From Siphonodentalium dalli (lineage: Eukaryota; Mollusca; Scaphopoda; Gadilida; Siphonodentaliidae): a stretch of 64,000 bases of DNA. Below the pieces are notes generated by a model. It had not been told where the DNA came from. It did no database searches and saw nothing but the letters and a program-made list of their open reading frames with translations. This document shows positions 23,306 to 36,984 of this stretch, piece after piece; positions within the stretch are counted from its first letter, which is position 1, and every line of letters starts with the position of its first letter. The position numbers and the translations under genes are program-made. The stretch covers positions 206,188,151 to 206,252,150 of the forward strand of contig CP136065.1 in the NCBI GenBank assembly GCA_032622095.1, in the 5' to 3' direction.

Positions 23306-25600
23306 GGCGACGGAAATTTGTATTTTTTTGAAATTTTTCATATTTTTTCGTCCGCACTATAGGCGGAAATGATACTACGCATGCGTTACAAAGATTGCCG
23401 TTATTTCGTTAAAGGTACCCTCCGAGTTTGGATATATTTACGAAATAACGAGGTCCTCACAACTACGGTATTGTTTGAATTTCTAAAGAAATGTCCCCAC
23501 AACGTATGTAATACAAACAAGGGTGTGCGTGCGTGTGTATATGTATACGTGGATGTATGTATATTTGTATATGCATGATATGCATATGTAAGTGCATGGT
23601 CGTGCGTGTACTCGTGTATATATACAAGCATGCTTATATGCACTAAACTATGCTCGTATTTTTCTCTTTGTCAGTCAAATTATATAACCCTGCATATTGT
23701 ATAGCCAAATTTCCTGCATGCAGGATGTATTTATGTTCTCAATTTATTTGTAATGGGTTTTTTTGTTTTTGCTTTTTATATATGCTCTTCATTATATGGA
23801 GGAATAAAGATATATATATATAAATCTAATACCAAACATTGTACAGTGCTGTGGTCCCCTGTTTAATGTTCCTTTGTATTAAATTGTCAACTTACGCGTA
23901 ACAATATAGCTAAGAGTGCGAAACATTGAATGTCATTTAAAACGTAGACTGAAACGCTATATTAGGTTATTAATATAGTAGTAGTATAGTGATAGTACAC
24001 GTGTGCTATATATACACACACAGCCGAATTTCTGCATAATGAAGTCAATTTGGAGGTTAATTAAAAATTATAATAAGATGCAAGATCATAGATCGCGTAA
24101 ATGTCGGTATAAGGCGCCATTGTGTGATGCTATGCGATTTTAAAAGCATCGAATTCATATGAGTGATTTTGTGTTGTATATACCGATGTTGCTAGCGAGA
24201 TATCCCCACGGGGAATCCCACGCATTTGAACGCGACACTGCATTCGCTCGACCGGGGAGCTTACATAATACAATTATGCACCGTTCAACAATCAGCTTTC
24301 CGATGCTTTGCCTCGGGCATTTAGACCGAGGAAACCAGTTTAATTCGCAATTCATATGGATATGGAGCGTGTAAAACTAGACTTACAACTCACGACTGAA
24401 TTTGTCAGTTTGTTTTCGAAATATGGATAGGCTGTATGGATTTGCAGGATTAGTCTCGCGCTGTTGATGTAAGTGGTTTCGGGGGGTTTTGTGGGTGAGA
24501 AAGGTTTCACATCAGGCACGTATAGTCATAGCTACAAGACAGATAGGTATATACAGTCTGCATGTAATGTACCACCACCATATATATATCATGCACACAT
24601 ATGTGTTCGTTGATTGGTGGTTTGTGATGCAAATATTTGGGGTTTACGTCACTGCTAGCAGATACACTGCAACGGAAATCACGCCTTTGCACACGGAAAC
24701 CACAGTGGAGCCCCGCGGAAAGCAATTGACAAACTGCAGATACACAACTTCAGATCTTTTCCCTTGCGTTGGAAAACTATTAACCTGTGAGACATTAAAC
24801 GGACATGGATCATTCGAACCTCCACATTTTGTCTCCGTAATTTGGATTGGACGGATACGACAGGTCGATAAATAAATACCGCCATGTGGCTTTAAGATAC
24901 CGGTGAATTGTCTAATTTCAACATTGATATATATGTAGTCATGACAAATGTTTCAGAATTTAAGCTACATCGATACATCCTCAAAATATGGATCCATCGA
25001 AAAGCGAGGTACTTATTTTGTGCAAGTATTGGTTTATTTTGCGGGAAAAGATACATTTAAAGCAATTTTTTGACACATCCAGACAATTCATTCAGCACAG
25101 CACTTCCCTGTTTTCCTTGTTGGCAGGGGTTTTTGTGTGTGTGTGATTTTCATCCATACAGTTAGATTCAATTTAGTTTTTAGAAATATTTTGTCATGTC
25201 ACCTAATTCTGAGGTATCAGCTATTTCCTTTTGAGATCCAACACTAGCGACAATAATTTAAGAAAAGATGTCCAGTTTACTATACACGCAAATCAGTAAG
25301 TTTAAACATATTTATTTGTCTAATTTATGTAACATATTATATTATATATGACACAAACATTGTATATACAGACAATGGGATTGGAGGACAAGTGCTGACT
25401 CACTTATTGGTACCCCCTCTCCCATATGTTATTACACTGAAAAATAAAATAATTAGTAATGGCAAAGCAACATGACTAGCAAAAACAAGTTGAACATATA
25501 TACATATCACCGGTCACCCCCACCCCCGAGTTTGTCATAAGTTTGTATAAGTGTTTGATTTAAAGTCGGATTTCTTTGTTTCTTTGATTCGCTTGCTGGC
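23306..25600. other. Gene-free stretch with short microsatellites
   Basis: Contains TG/TA-rich runs (about 23520-23640), a TATATA tract near 23810 and a repeat fragment near 24790-24900. 24150-24370 is locally richer in CG, with short frames on both strands that I cannot support as coding. Confidence 0.4.
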
Positions 25601-25625
25601 TTGTACGTATCATTATTTAGCAGAG

Positions 25626-26084
25626 TTAGTAAAACAAATCCTGATTTGTCTCGCGTATGAATGACTGTACAGCTAAGAAAATTTTCATGTTATCACAATA
25701 AGGAAGTGCAGGATCTCCAAAAAGCAAAATCTTTAATGAATAAATGTTGTAAGGAAGTAATTTATTCAATAGACGAATTCTTGGGATTGAATGTAGGTGG
25801 CAATCAAAGAAATAGTGGAAGGCATTTTCTTCACCGTTTCCACAGGTGCAGTCTTTTGAATTTGCAATGTGATTTAGAACCTTATCGGATAGCAAGTTGC
25901 TACATTCACATCGTAATCTACAGTGAAATATGTTATCAGTCCGCTTTCCGACAGAATAATACTTTGGTGGTTTGGGTGTTATAGGTTTAATTTTGTTTAC
26001 ATAACAAAGGTGGCGGAGATCTCGAGTCTCAATTTTGGTTGCATTCCAGTTTTTTACACACGTTGGCATGAATGTAGACTCCAT
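25626..26084 (-). pseudogene. Non-LTR retrotransposon ORF2 C-terminal fragment
   Basis: The 152-residue frame ends like the C-terminus of many animal LINE polymerases: FHCRLRCECSNLLSDKVLNH, a Cys-rich knuckle (C79-x-C81-G ... H90-YFFD-C95), then ILLFGDPALP and IFLAVQSFIRET just before the stop. The reverse transcriptase core and endonuclease are absent, so this is a 5'-truncated 3' end, as target-primed reverse transcription usually leaves. The clade cannot be fixed from this fragment. No clear poly(A) or target duplication was found. Confidence 0.75.
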
Positions 26085-27259
26085 TCGTTTGGAATTGGGT
26101 TTAAAATGGATAAAGTTTGACGCAAATCTCGTATCATGATCACTTATGTCAGTTGACTCATGCTGTCAACCAATGGCTGGAATAGGAATAGACAATCAAT
26201 AAAGTTCCAGCGGTTAGCAACTGATATATAGAGGTTGGATAAATTGGTGATATTCGAGCCATCTTACAGCCACATGGCGGTTTTCGCTCCAAAACACACC
26301 TAATAATATTCGCTTTTGAATTTTCCCGGTATCGAAATAGATCGATAAATACCTTAATTATACCTTCTACGAGCAGAAATCCCAACTAGCTGTTAGTGTT
26401 ACTGATATATTGTCGTGGGTGTACGCATTCACATGATCACATGTTAGAACAAAAACTGTGTTTCCAAGTGACTGTACAATTTCACGCCTTACATGTTGCC
26501 AAACAGTATGCCATTAAGATGTTTTAATGTTACATGTACAAAAATTCTTCCTTTATGTCTTAAAATGGCATGCCCGATTCATATGTTATAATGGTCGCAA
26601 TTAGTATTACTCGTAACTGAAGGGTGGGCTTTTCAGCTACATGTTGTATTATCGTTTTTTATTTACAGCCATATTTACACAGTAGTCAGTGACAGGTGAA
26701 CACATCACACAGTCTTTTTATGAATTAAATCCAACGAGGTAGATAACAAGTTTGATCCTCTTCAAACTTCAAAGTTTCATAAGTATTGTCAGTCACATTA
26801 TGCATTGAGGATTTAAGTTTCATCAAAATGTATATTTCAGATATACGAATAATACTAATTTCGACCATTCTAAAACATATGAATCGTAATGCCTATCGGG
26901 AGATCATATTGTCACCACGGGCTAACTCTACGGTAAATTAGCACATTAAGAGCAAAAATTTGGTGGTGAACCATGAAAAATACCATTCATCTGAGTCGTC
27001 TGACCGTTATCAGTTACGGTCTTGAAATTAATTAAATGCTGTTGAACCGTAAAAAATACAACGGTCTGACTGTTACTAGTTACATTTTGCCCGCTACTTA
27101 AATAGTTTTGCACAGTGGAACATGCTACAACCTGACCGTATGTTTAACGGTCCAAGGTTGACAGCGATGTTGCGCGGTAAGACACCATTAAAGCGACGGG
27201 CATTTTTCTAACAGTGTACTCATAAATATTCATCATCATCGTCCTCATTATCATTGCCA
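26085..27259. other. Gene-free stretch
   Basis: Immediately left is the LINE fragment. 26268-26350 is an inverted piece of the repeat at 21620-21725. 26930-27190 shows loosely repeated CTGACCGTTA and GGTCTGAC-type words. No gene is supported. Confidence 0.4.
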
Positions 27260-27733
27260 TATTAGAGGAGCGGCCAAACGCCAAAAGTGGTCGGATACCC
27301 CTACCCTCGGTAGAACAAGTTGAAACCAACCTTTTCTGGAAGGTAAATATATATCATTTATGAAAATGATTCTTGGCCTTGCCGGAATTGGTGGCAGCTA
27401 TGTATGGTAAGACTATTTGTGGAGGTACCCTACCGAAAAATTAGTCTGTTTTCAGCGGTTGGCTAGCTATACACAATTGGTTAAAAGTTAAGCACATCAC
27501 CAAAAAACAGAACGTTTTATTTGTTATTATGTGGTACATGGTGATACTAGATTGGAACGTTCTTATTTTTCTGGTTTGTTTGAGATTTCACGACGTCATG
27601 GTAGAGAATGTAACGTTATGCGTCAAAATATCATGACGATTCAGAGAAACTGTTGCCCGTCAACTATGTACAAAACTAGCACGCTGGATGGAGCTTATCT
27701 TGTCATATATGTTTGGAAAGAATGGAGCATTTT

Positions 27734-30700
27734 CACTGTCGGATACCCGTTTAGGTTCGGACATTCCAAGATGGCGGCGCCAACTAAATCAGATAAACGG
27801 TAAGTGTATATATTGTCTCCCAGCAGCAATCAACGACATCTTTCGGTGATACACCTTGAAACAGTTATGTAGGAATTTGTATGCCCAACACATACGTAAT
27901 ACGCCTTTTGCATAACAGGCATGTGAATTGTTGTATTTGGCGTGTCAAGTCGTCATAATTTTTCGAAATTTTATCGAGGCGGCGAAATGTTTGCTTTTTC
28001 GTATTTTTATGGCCCTGGGCTCATGCATCCGCAAATTTATGTATTGCTGTGGATAGATTAGGTCACCACACATCTTCGGAATGCAAAACCGGCGATATAT
28101 TTATTGTCTAACTCCGAAAAACGACCTTTGAAAATTTCAAAATGTTCAGATTCGGATTCGCAACATTCGCGATGATTTTGTTCAGGTTCAGACTCAATTT
28201 TCGTTCAGGTTTGGACAAATATGGTTCAGGTTCGGACAATTTTAGTTCAGGTTCGGACGCATCAAAACCTGACCTATAAATGACATGCCGAGGTGCAGTC
28301 TCGATCTTATTGTGCGTGTTATTAACGAACATGCACTGTTAATTTGTTATTTCTAAATATGGCAGCTGAAATTTCCAAATATAGGTGGTAAATTCTCCGA
28401 ATTAATGGGATAAAAGCCACAGTTGAATATTCTCGAGCAATGTCTACTATAAACCAGCTAGTGGGAATTATTACATTTTACATATGAGCAACAGTGGTAT
28501 TATACTTATCTTCTGAAATATCGGGGATACATGGATATTTAATACCTGGTTCTCGATTTTGAACCCCGAGGCGGAGCCAAGAGGTTTCAAAAAGAGACAT
28601 CCGGGTATTAAATCTCCTAGTATCACACGATGTTGGCGGAGCTAACGATTTTGTCCCACATCAATAGCTACCATGTGGTGTGCTTTTTATAGGTTTTTAT
28701 AGACAAATTCACACCAATCAGCACCAATAAGAATAATTCAGTAGCAGACCTATCGATCCTGTTTTAGGTGACGTCAATTAAGCTCAGCGCGCTAGAACAA
28801 TGTCACGATTGGTGAAACTGCTAGTTCAAGGGTAATTCATAACCACGATGTTTCACGTACTTGTATACGCCCACTGTCAAGAGTTATACGGGACATGGTG
28901 CATGACTTAAACGTGACGTTGTTGTCAGTCAGATTGTTAGTTACAACCGGGTGTGGGAACAAGCGCTGTTTGTAAAATGTTTCCCTATGAAATAGCTGTA
29001 ATTTTAAATGACATACGATGCGCTCTCTTTCGTCAGGACCTTGGCATGGATAATAATTTTCAAACGTTATCTCACTGTAGATACTTCTGTTTAAAAAAGG
29101 GTACACAATTATTGACGCGTGCATGTATTATCAATGAAACTACGCGAAATTCCGCGGAAGACTGAAAATAGTTTATTACTGCGATAAGTTCTAAAGAAAA
29201 ACAAATGATCCCGTTTTATTACGTATTCATATTTGTTAATTGGGTTTATGTGTGTAATATTTAACCATTGGGTAGGCACTATTCTCTTAAGCACATGAAG
29301 GAAATTTTCCACCAAAATTTTGAGATGCTTAATTTGCCAACGGAACAGCTGATGTTGCTTGCATAAGTTTCGCTACTTCGGTGTCTAAATTCTTGTTTCG
29401 ATAAATAAATACTTGTAGTTTTGCAGAATTGCTTACCATAAGCATAACATAAAGAGAACACATATGGTTTCTCGAATAATATATTCCTGAAATATCGCCG
29501 CTCGTGAAGATTCGCATATTGCAGGTATTATTCGGCAAACCATATATAGGTATTCTCTATGTTCGCATAGTGCTGAATAGAACGCAACATGTTCGGGCTC
29601 TAATTAATAGTCCGGCATAACAGTCGTGAGACAAATGGTTAACTTGTAACTGGATTCAACATTTAGAAATGAGGCAAAACACATAAGGCTTATATTGAAA
29701 AGAATATGTTTCGTGTGAATACCCAAATATATCATCCAATTATTGATACAAAATATATATTGTCTATCTATCAGCAAGTATTTATGGGCAAATTGTGGGA
29801 ACAGCTATATAATCACATTCATCGTATAAGCAGTCTAACAAAATATAATTACTGTTCGTGGCTCGTTTCTGCGCTTTATGTCTGGGAATATATTGTCAAT
29901 AGAGACTGGGGGATCGCCTCGGGGGATACGAGCCTCTACCGGGGCATACCACACAGTATCCTCCTCAAAAAGCCGTGTAACTTATGTTATGGACAGCTAT
30001 CTGCTCATCGGCGACCTTCGTGGCATCGTATGTGGATGTGGAGGGGTATCACGTTATCGCATAGATCTCACGCGCATAAAATAAGAAAGTCCGCCCAAAT
30101 TATTCACGAGTGGGCTAAAACCATGCCTCGTGTTCCCCATTTATCGTTTCTTTTACGAATGGAAGAAAATCAAATGCACAAAAACGCAATAAGAACGCGA
30201 CTGTACCTCGGTGTGTCATTTTTATGCGAAGTTTTTGATGCGTCCGAACCTGAACCAAATTTGTCCGAACCTGAACGAAAATTGTGTCTCAACCTGAACA
30301 AAATCATCGCGAATGTTGCGAATCCGAACCTGAACATTTTGAAATTTTCAAAGGTCGTTTTTCGGAGTTAGACAATCAAAATATCGCCGGTTTTGCATTT
30401 CGAGGATGTGTGGTGACCTAATCTACCCACAACAATACATAAATTTGCGGATGCATGAGCCCAAGGCCAGAAAAATACGAAAAAGCGAACATTTCGCCGC
30501 CTCGATAAAATTTCGAAAAATTATGACGAATTGACACGCCAAATACAACAATTCACATGCCTGTTATGCAAAAGGCGTGTTACGTATGTGTTGGGCATAC
30601 ACATTCCTACATAACTGTTTCAAGGTGTATCACCGAAAGATGTCGTTGATTGCTGCTTGGAGACAATAAATACACTTACCGTTTATCTGATTTAGTTGGC

Positions 30701-30745
30701 GCCGCCATCTTGGAATGTCCGAACCTAAACGGGTATCCGACAGTG
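27734..30745. mobile_element. 3.0-kb foldback element nested in giant element 2
   Basis: Starts CACTGTCGGATACCCG and ends with the complement; the arms pair over about 520 bp (27734-28264 and 30232-30745). ATTTT at 27729-27733 and 30746-30750 is a 5-bp target duplication, and the unoccupied site is preserved in the opposite arm at 36503-36507. The inner ends of the arms hold a short tandem of TTCAGGTTCGGAC-type words, which generate the C-terminal part of the 221-residue frame at 29706-30371; I do not consider that frame a gene. No transposase is recognisable. Confidence 0.85.
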
Positions 30746-30750
30746 ATTTT

Positions 30751-31860
30751 CTACCCGTAGGTATTAATTTTATTACCCTATCCCTACAAATATTGTAATT
30801 AATTGGAAAAAACTTACCCCTCCCCCAATGTCATAAAATGCTGAGTATAGCCATCGCCTGGGATTGGATCCCAGAATGGTAGAATAGTGCGTAGTATTTC
30901 CTTTTATTTCATGTAGAACACACATAACAAATGTAAAATTCGAATTTCCAACCATATTCACCATTAGAAGAGTATCAAAATCCAAGATGGTGTCCAATAT
31001 GGCATTCATTATTTATTTTAAGACTCTGTGGAGCGACATACGAAAAATCCCGAAAAGGAACGTCCCCAGTGGTAAAATCTATATTATTGTAGTGACTACA
31101 TAGAATACAATTTCATATCAAACATTAATTTGACCATTAATACATCTTTTCAATTGGTAAGGTAATAGGTAGAACTGTGTCCCTCCATCCAATGTCATAA
31201 AATTCGAAATAAAGTTATCGACTGGGATTGGAACCACGAGTGATAGCATTATGAGCAGTATGTTGTTTTATTTAATGTACAACACACATACGAAGTGACA
31301 GGTATGAATTTCCATCCATATTCACTATTAGAAGAGTGTGATACAACAAAATGGCGTCCAATATGGCGTCCAATTTTAATTGTACCACTTAGCGAACGCA
31401 CATACGAACGAACTAAAATGGAACGTCCCCTGTGGCATATTGTATATCGTTGAAGTGACTGCATAGACGATATCTCATAGGGTACAGTAGTTTCACCGTT
31501 AGTCTATCTTATCAGTTGGAGAATTAGTAAACAAAAACTTAATCAACACCCAGCCACAAACGTCCACATAATGGCGGCACTTGTGACTATAGTCCAGAAT
31601 GCAAAGAATTAAGCAAATCGTTCGGAATAACTTTGTGTTGAATACAACGAAGAAACATAAAATGTAAAATTTGCATCCACATCTGGTCTTAGTAGACAAC
31701 CAAAATCCAAGATGACGCCCAATATGACGGCTAATTTTAATGCCAACACGCTGCGAACAATGAATACGAAAGTCGGTCAATATGTATCATACGGCAGTTT
31801 GAAGCGATATATTTTTTAGATTGTATGTTTATATTAGACGTCGATATGTTGCGTTTGAGT
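30751..31860. repeat. Three subterminal units, left arm of giant element 2
   Basis: Units of about 360 bp, marked by CCAAGATGGTGTCCAATATG (30982), AAATGGCGTCCAATATGGCG (about 31348) and a degenerate third (about 31706). They pair inversely with units at about 35545, 35881 and 36250 in the right arm. Each unit also holds a GGAACGTCCC-like word. Confidence 0.8.
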
Positions 31861-33433
31861 GATGGTGGTAAGACAACATTTTTTTCAGATAAAGCTTTGA
31901 CGTGATTGTCTCAAATTAACTTCCATAAACTGTCGATCAGCTCCGTAAGGGCGGGTAAGCCGTGTCTTTCCATTGGTTTGGTGGTATCCTACATCAGGTT
32001 CCAAATGTCACACCCTTAGCTATGACACAGGTGTGACGCCGGGATTAATACTGGATGGAAATTTGAATTTGTTGAATGTTTATGTTGTTTTGTTTAACAA
32101 TTATCAGGAACTTTATATCAAATATTTGGAGAAAGACAAACCTACCAAAAATAAAAAACACTTAGTGAAATTCCGAGAATGACTTAAATAGTTTAATTTG
32201 CCTAATCGTCTATCGTGTATTGATCTCCAATGCACATTTGACTATTGTTAGACACATTTGATGTCATTTTGGGACGTTAAGTAAGTAAAGAATTAACAAT
32301 CTGTAGACAACTGGTAATAATAGAGGATGGTCATTGACCGTTACAAATAATCATGCACTCTATGCAGTACGAAGTGATCTTGTAATGTTGAATTCTAACA
32401 TATTGCTATCATTAATATGCTGTGATAGTCATGAATGTGCAGTCCTCCTTAACATGTCCTTTTGAATCTTCACCAACATTTTCAGAGAGCCTTGTAACAG
32501 TTTTGGCCACATAAAACATTAAATAACAGAATCACCATCTGTTGTTTTATGCAGTACGCAAAAAACAAAAATGGCATACATTTTGAAATCCAGTAAATAA
32601 GATATCTTATCGATCTCTGGTTTTGCCAAAGTTGGATATGAGTCCACGAGTAATCAAAGTTCACACATCATAGTAATTACCTATTAACGATTCACGAAAT
32701 TCATCATCGCACACACAAAATGCTCTTTAATGACATAACATGGGACCACAGTGTCCATATAATGCAATCAGCGTACAATAGTTTATAAATAGGCGTTATA
32801 GTGATCGAGAGGTTGCTGCTTTGTATAATCGTTCGAGTTTCGGCTCAGTGTCAAACAAGAAAGCAACACTGCATTCCTATGAATATAAGTTGTTCTCGCC
32901 ATATGTTGCTTGATGTGCATGTTTTTCCGTACATTGATATTTTAGTCCCGACTAATTTGTGAGTTAAATGGTTGTGAATGTCAATCGGATTCATATATGT
33001 TACAAACAGAAGATATTGAGTTTCCGGGCAAGACTAATTAAAATTCAATCTTCTATATCTCCGGCGGATATCATATATGTATTAGTCCTTAGGGACGTGG
33101 GTCCTAACTATACATGTATAGCAATATCTCTTGCTAATACATGTTATTGATACATAGGTCATAGTGCGATAATCGCCATTGAACATGCACATTGGTGTTG
33201 CATTTATGATTGCCGTTAGATTCTAATCATAATCACGCAACTCACAAGCAAACCAGAATGTCGCTAAAACGTTTGTTTTATCCACGGTTGTTTTGAGTCT
33301 GGTGGCATTTGAAATGGATAAAATAGTAAGTAATGAAAATCTGTATGCTATTAACACAATTGAAAAGGCGAGAGACATAAGGCAATTCACAATAGACACT
33401 AGTCATTAGTCTTGATATATAGATATCCAAATT

Positions 33434-33685
33434 GTGTTTACGGTTTGGTCTATGGCGACTAGGCCATATCACAACATACATTGTATTCTTATGGGTGGCG
33501 GAAAGACAGCGCCGATCTTACCGCGGAAGCAATATACTCAGTCCACACACAAGCCACCTACCCCCAAACTGGCAGATATTCGAAAGTTATTTTCACTTAA
33601 CATGGACCTCATATCAGTGTTACTGATCGGGATTTGTAACACCTTCGTCGTCGATCTGGTGTTTTATGGGGACACAAGTGACTGA
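33434..33685 (+). CDS. Unassigned 83-residue frame with hydrophobic stretch
   Basis: The region is less AT-rich than its neighbours. The frame has a basic, Pro-rich middle (PRKQYTQSTHKPPTPKLADI) followed by a hydrophobic segment (ISVLLIGICNTFVVDLVFY) that could span a membrane, and stops with TGA. It lies in the loop of giant element 2. No family is recognised and there is no second copy in the window. It could be a captured exon or chance. Confidence 0.15.
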   Translation: MFTVWSMATRPYHNIHCILMGGGKTAPILPRKQYTQSTHKPPTPKLADIRKLFSLNMDLISVLLIGICNTFVVDLVFYGDTSD

Positions 33686-35399
33686 GTGTAAGTCAGTGTG
33701 ATGTAATCAACTAAAAATCACTGGTGTATAGTGTTGTGTTCTTGTTCACCAAGAATAGTCATTTTTGTTTCTCAAGAAAACCTGGACATGCCATGCTCAA
33801 GTGCCAATTGCTGTGAATGCATAGAATCACATTGTATGACTCATATTCAATGAAAATATGGGAATAATAATTGTATTTCTCAGATCCATCTGTCTCTATA
33901 ACATGTCGTCACTGGAGTCATGTTTAACCTTTAGTCACTGAACGTTAATTGAATGGTAAGCCATCAGAGCCATGTAATTTTTATGATTGATAAAAGCAAA
34001 TGTTGCTTATCTTTATGAAGATATCATATATGTTAATGTTATTCTATTCCAAAATAGTATTATTGAAAAGTTAACTTATCGATTATCGGCACCAGAGCAA
34101 ACAAACCATTTGAACGGTTGTTGAAAACAACTGGCACTTCAACAACAAATCCAGCACAAAGCATCACAAAAGGAAGTCTTTTTTTCTGGCTGTTGTACTT
34201 CTTCGCAAAATTGAAATGACATCTATATTATGGGATGCCATCTTGTATTTTGAGATCCATCTTATAGCGAGTGTGGTTCTAACATAATTATGTCGCACTA
34301 AACGATACGATACATTTGCATAAACACCAATATGCTAACAATACAATTCATAATAAAACAATTAATAATAATAAAAAATACATGTGAACACTAAATGACA
34401 TCTACAACTGCGCATTTGTTGTTTTATTCTTGGTTAGGATTCTCAGAGATACCTTTGTGCGCATTGTTTTAACTTTCGATATGAGGACTGTTGAGTTTTG
34501 TGTTTATTATTTCGCAAATTAAAAGATATGTTGATAACAGAACTACTACTTCATATGACTATTGTAATGAAATGAATGTGATGAATCGACACAATATATA
34601 TACAACTGGAGACGTCATTTGTCCTGATTTCCCGTATTTGTTTTCACGAACTGTTATAAATTCATGATCATTCTCATTCTTATTGGTCCAGTAATACAGT
34701 CCACAAGAACGTCAATATATACATGGTATGCTTAACCACATCACAACATTTTACAATCACAGTCCCAAACGCAATTCAAGCGAGCGTTGTGTATTTTTCC
34801 CCTTCGCTATCGAACCAGGCAATATTCACAATATTTACAATACGGTCTCAATATGGTTAAATTTACTAATTAAACTGTTTATGTTAAATTCAGAACTTAA
34901 ATCAATTAAAGCTGCACATAGTGTTGGAACATTGAATTTGCAAACCTTAAATATTGCAAACCATCGACCACTTTAGCCGGTTAATAAGGGAAATTTAAAG
35001 TTATTCTGAAGACAAACAAATAATCTATTGTTTTTTATTATCATTGTTGTTGCTAAAGAAAGTCCTTTTCAGGCAAAAAATATATCAAGGTAGTACCTAC
35101 TATCGATTATTGGTCTTGCTTTTAAGTTGAACGATGACTGTTAAAATTGTCCTAACACATAGTGTGGCTTTAAATATTTTCTAATTGCATGTCACAGGTA
35201 AGAAAGTAGGCCAGGGCATGGAAGAGTGAAACTCTTCCATGTTTTGGACTGAGAGCATGAATGAGTGAATGTATTTTGTCTCTTTCTTTTGTTATTATTC
35301 TTCTTTATCAATAAAAAAATTATAAAAAAAATAAATAAAAAAAAGTGTTATAAATTCGAGACACGACAAAGCTCATCTGATTTTTTGTTTCTATAGTTG

Positions 35400-36480
35400 A
35401 CCACCACATTTTGGTCTCCGTCATCACGCAAACAATAAATTGCCATGTAATATTGGAAACATACACATACGTAATACCATATGAGACGGTTATTTGCCCG
35501 CATATCGTACTAGTTGTTTACAAAGTGTTGACATTAAACTTAAATGCCATATTGGCCGCCATTATGGCGCAACAGTGGGTGTGACTTCAAACTTTTTGTT
35601 TCTTTATCGTATTCAGCACAACTGAAATCCAAAATGTATGCTCATTTCTTTTTGGCCTGTACTACAATCCACAGTGGCCCATCTGTGTGGAAGTTTGTGA
35701 CTGTAGGGGTGATCAAGTTTTGGTCTAATTATTTCATCAATTGATAATAAAGATCAATGCTGAATCTAATGTTTGATATGAAATATTCTATGTAGTCAGT
35801 ACAATTATATATAATATACCACTGGGGAAATTTCTTTTCTGAATTTGTCGTATGTCCGTTCACTAAGTCTTGAATTTAAAATTGGCCGCCATATTGAACG
35901 CCATCTTCGATTATGATACTCTTTTAATAACAAATTTGGATGGCAATTTCTCTGGCCAATTTGCATGTGTATTCTATATTTAATAAAACAAAATACTGCG
36001 CATTATGCGATCATTCGTGGTTCCAATCCCAAGCGACAACTTTAGTTCGAATTTTATGACATTGAATGGCGGAATAATTTTTTTACTTTTATTTTTCCAA
36101 TTGATAAAATGTATTATTGGTGAAAATAATGTTTCATATGAAATACTATTCTATATGGTCATAAAAATAATATACATTTTACCACTTGGGACGTTCCTTT
36201 TCAGGATTTTTCGTATGTCGCTTCCCTAAGTCTTAAAATAAAAACTGAATGCCATATTGGACGCCATCTTGGAGTTTAATACTTATCTAATAGTGAATAT
36301 GGTTGGAAATTTGCATTTTACACTTGTTATTTGTGTTCTACACTAAGTAAAAGGAAATACTACGCACTATTCTATCATTCTGTGATCCAATCCCCGGCGA
36401 TGGCTATACTTAGCATTTTATGACATTGGGGGAGGGTTAAGTTTTTGCCTATTATTGCTAAATTTGTAGGGTCAGGAAAA
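35400..36480. repeat. Three subterminal units, right arm of giant element 2
   Basis: Inverted counterparts of 30751-31860, marked by GCCATATTGG..GCCAT at about 35545, 35890 and 36250. Divergence between the arms is substantial, so the element is not young. Confidence 0.8.
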
Positions 36481-36984
36481 TAAACTTAATACCTCCGGGT
36501 AGAAAATGCTCCATTCTTTCCAAACGTATGTGATACGATAAGCTCAATCCAGCGTGCTAGTTTTTTACAGAGTTGACGGGAGACAGTTTCTCTGAATCGT
36601 CATGCTGTTTTGACGCATAACGTTACATTCTCCACCATGACGTCGTGAAATCTCAAACAAACCGGAAAAAATAACAACGTTCCGATCTAGTATTACCATG
36701 TACACTATAATAACAAATAGAACATTCTGTTTTTGGTGATGTGCTTAACTTTTAACCAATTGTGTATAGCTGGCCAACCGCTGAAAACAGGCTTATTTTT
36801 CGGTACGTACCTTCACAAATAGTCTTACCATACATAGCTGCCACCAATTCCGACAAGGCCAAGAATCATTTTCATAAATGATATATATTTACCTTTCAGA
36901 AAAAGTTGGTTTCAACTTGTTCTACCGAGGGTAGGGGTATCTCGAAAACTAAGGCCCTTTTTTGATTTGGCCGCTCCTCTATAT

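Larger units (their letters stand above)
27263..36981. mobile_element. Giant long-TIR DNA element 2 (9.7 kb including a nested insertion)
   Basis: Ends are TAGAGGAGCGGCCAAA on the left and its complement on the right, flanked by TAT (27260-27262 and 36982-36984). The arms pair over about 550 bp of terminal sequence, a CCCTCCCCC tract, and three subterminal units of about 360 bp on each side (30751-31860 and 35400-36480). Without the nested element and its 5-bp duplication it would be about 6.7 kb. The loop (31860-35400) has no transposase-sized frame. The architecture parallels 2338-7808: TAG ends, TAT duplication, a pyrimidine tract and repeated ATGGC pairs. Confidence 0.8.

Noticed and set aside
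24155-24374. Less AT-rich block with open frames on both strands
   Set aside because: No splice sites, motif or second copy support either strand.
29706-30371. 221-residue plus-strand frame inside the foldback element
   Set aside because: Its C-terminal part is generated by the CCGAACCTGAAC tandem words of the TIR, and the N-terminal part shows no motif. The mirrored frame at 28108-28332 is the same TIR.
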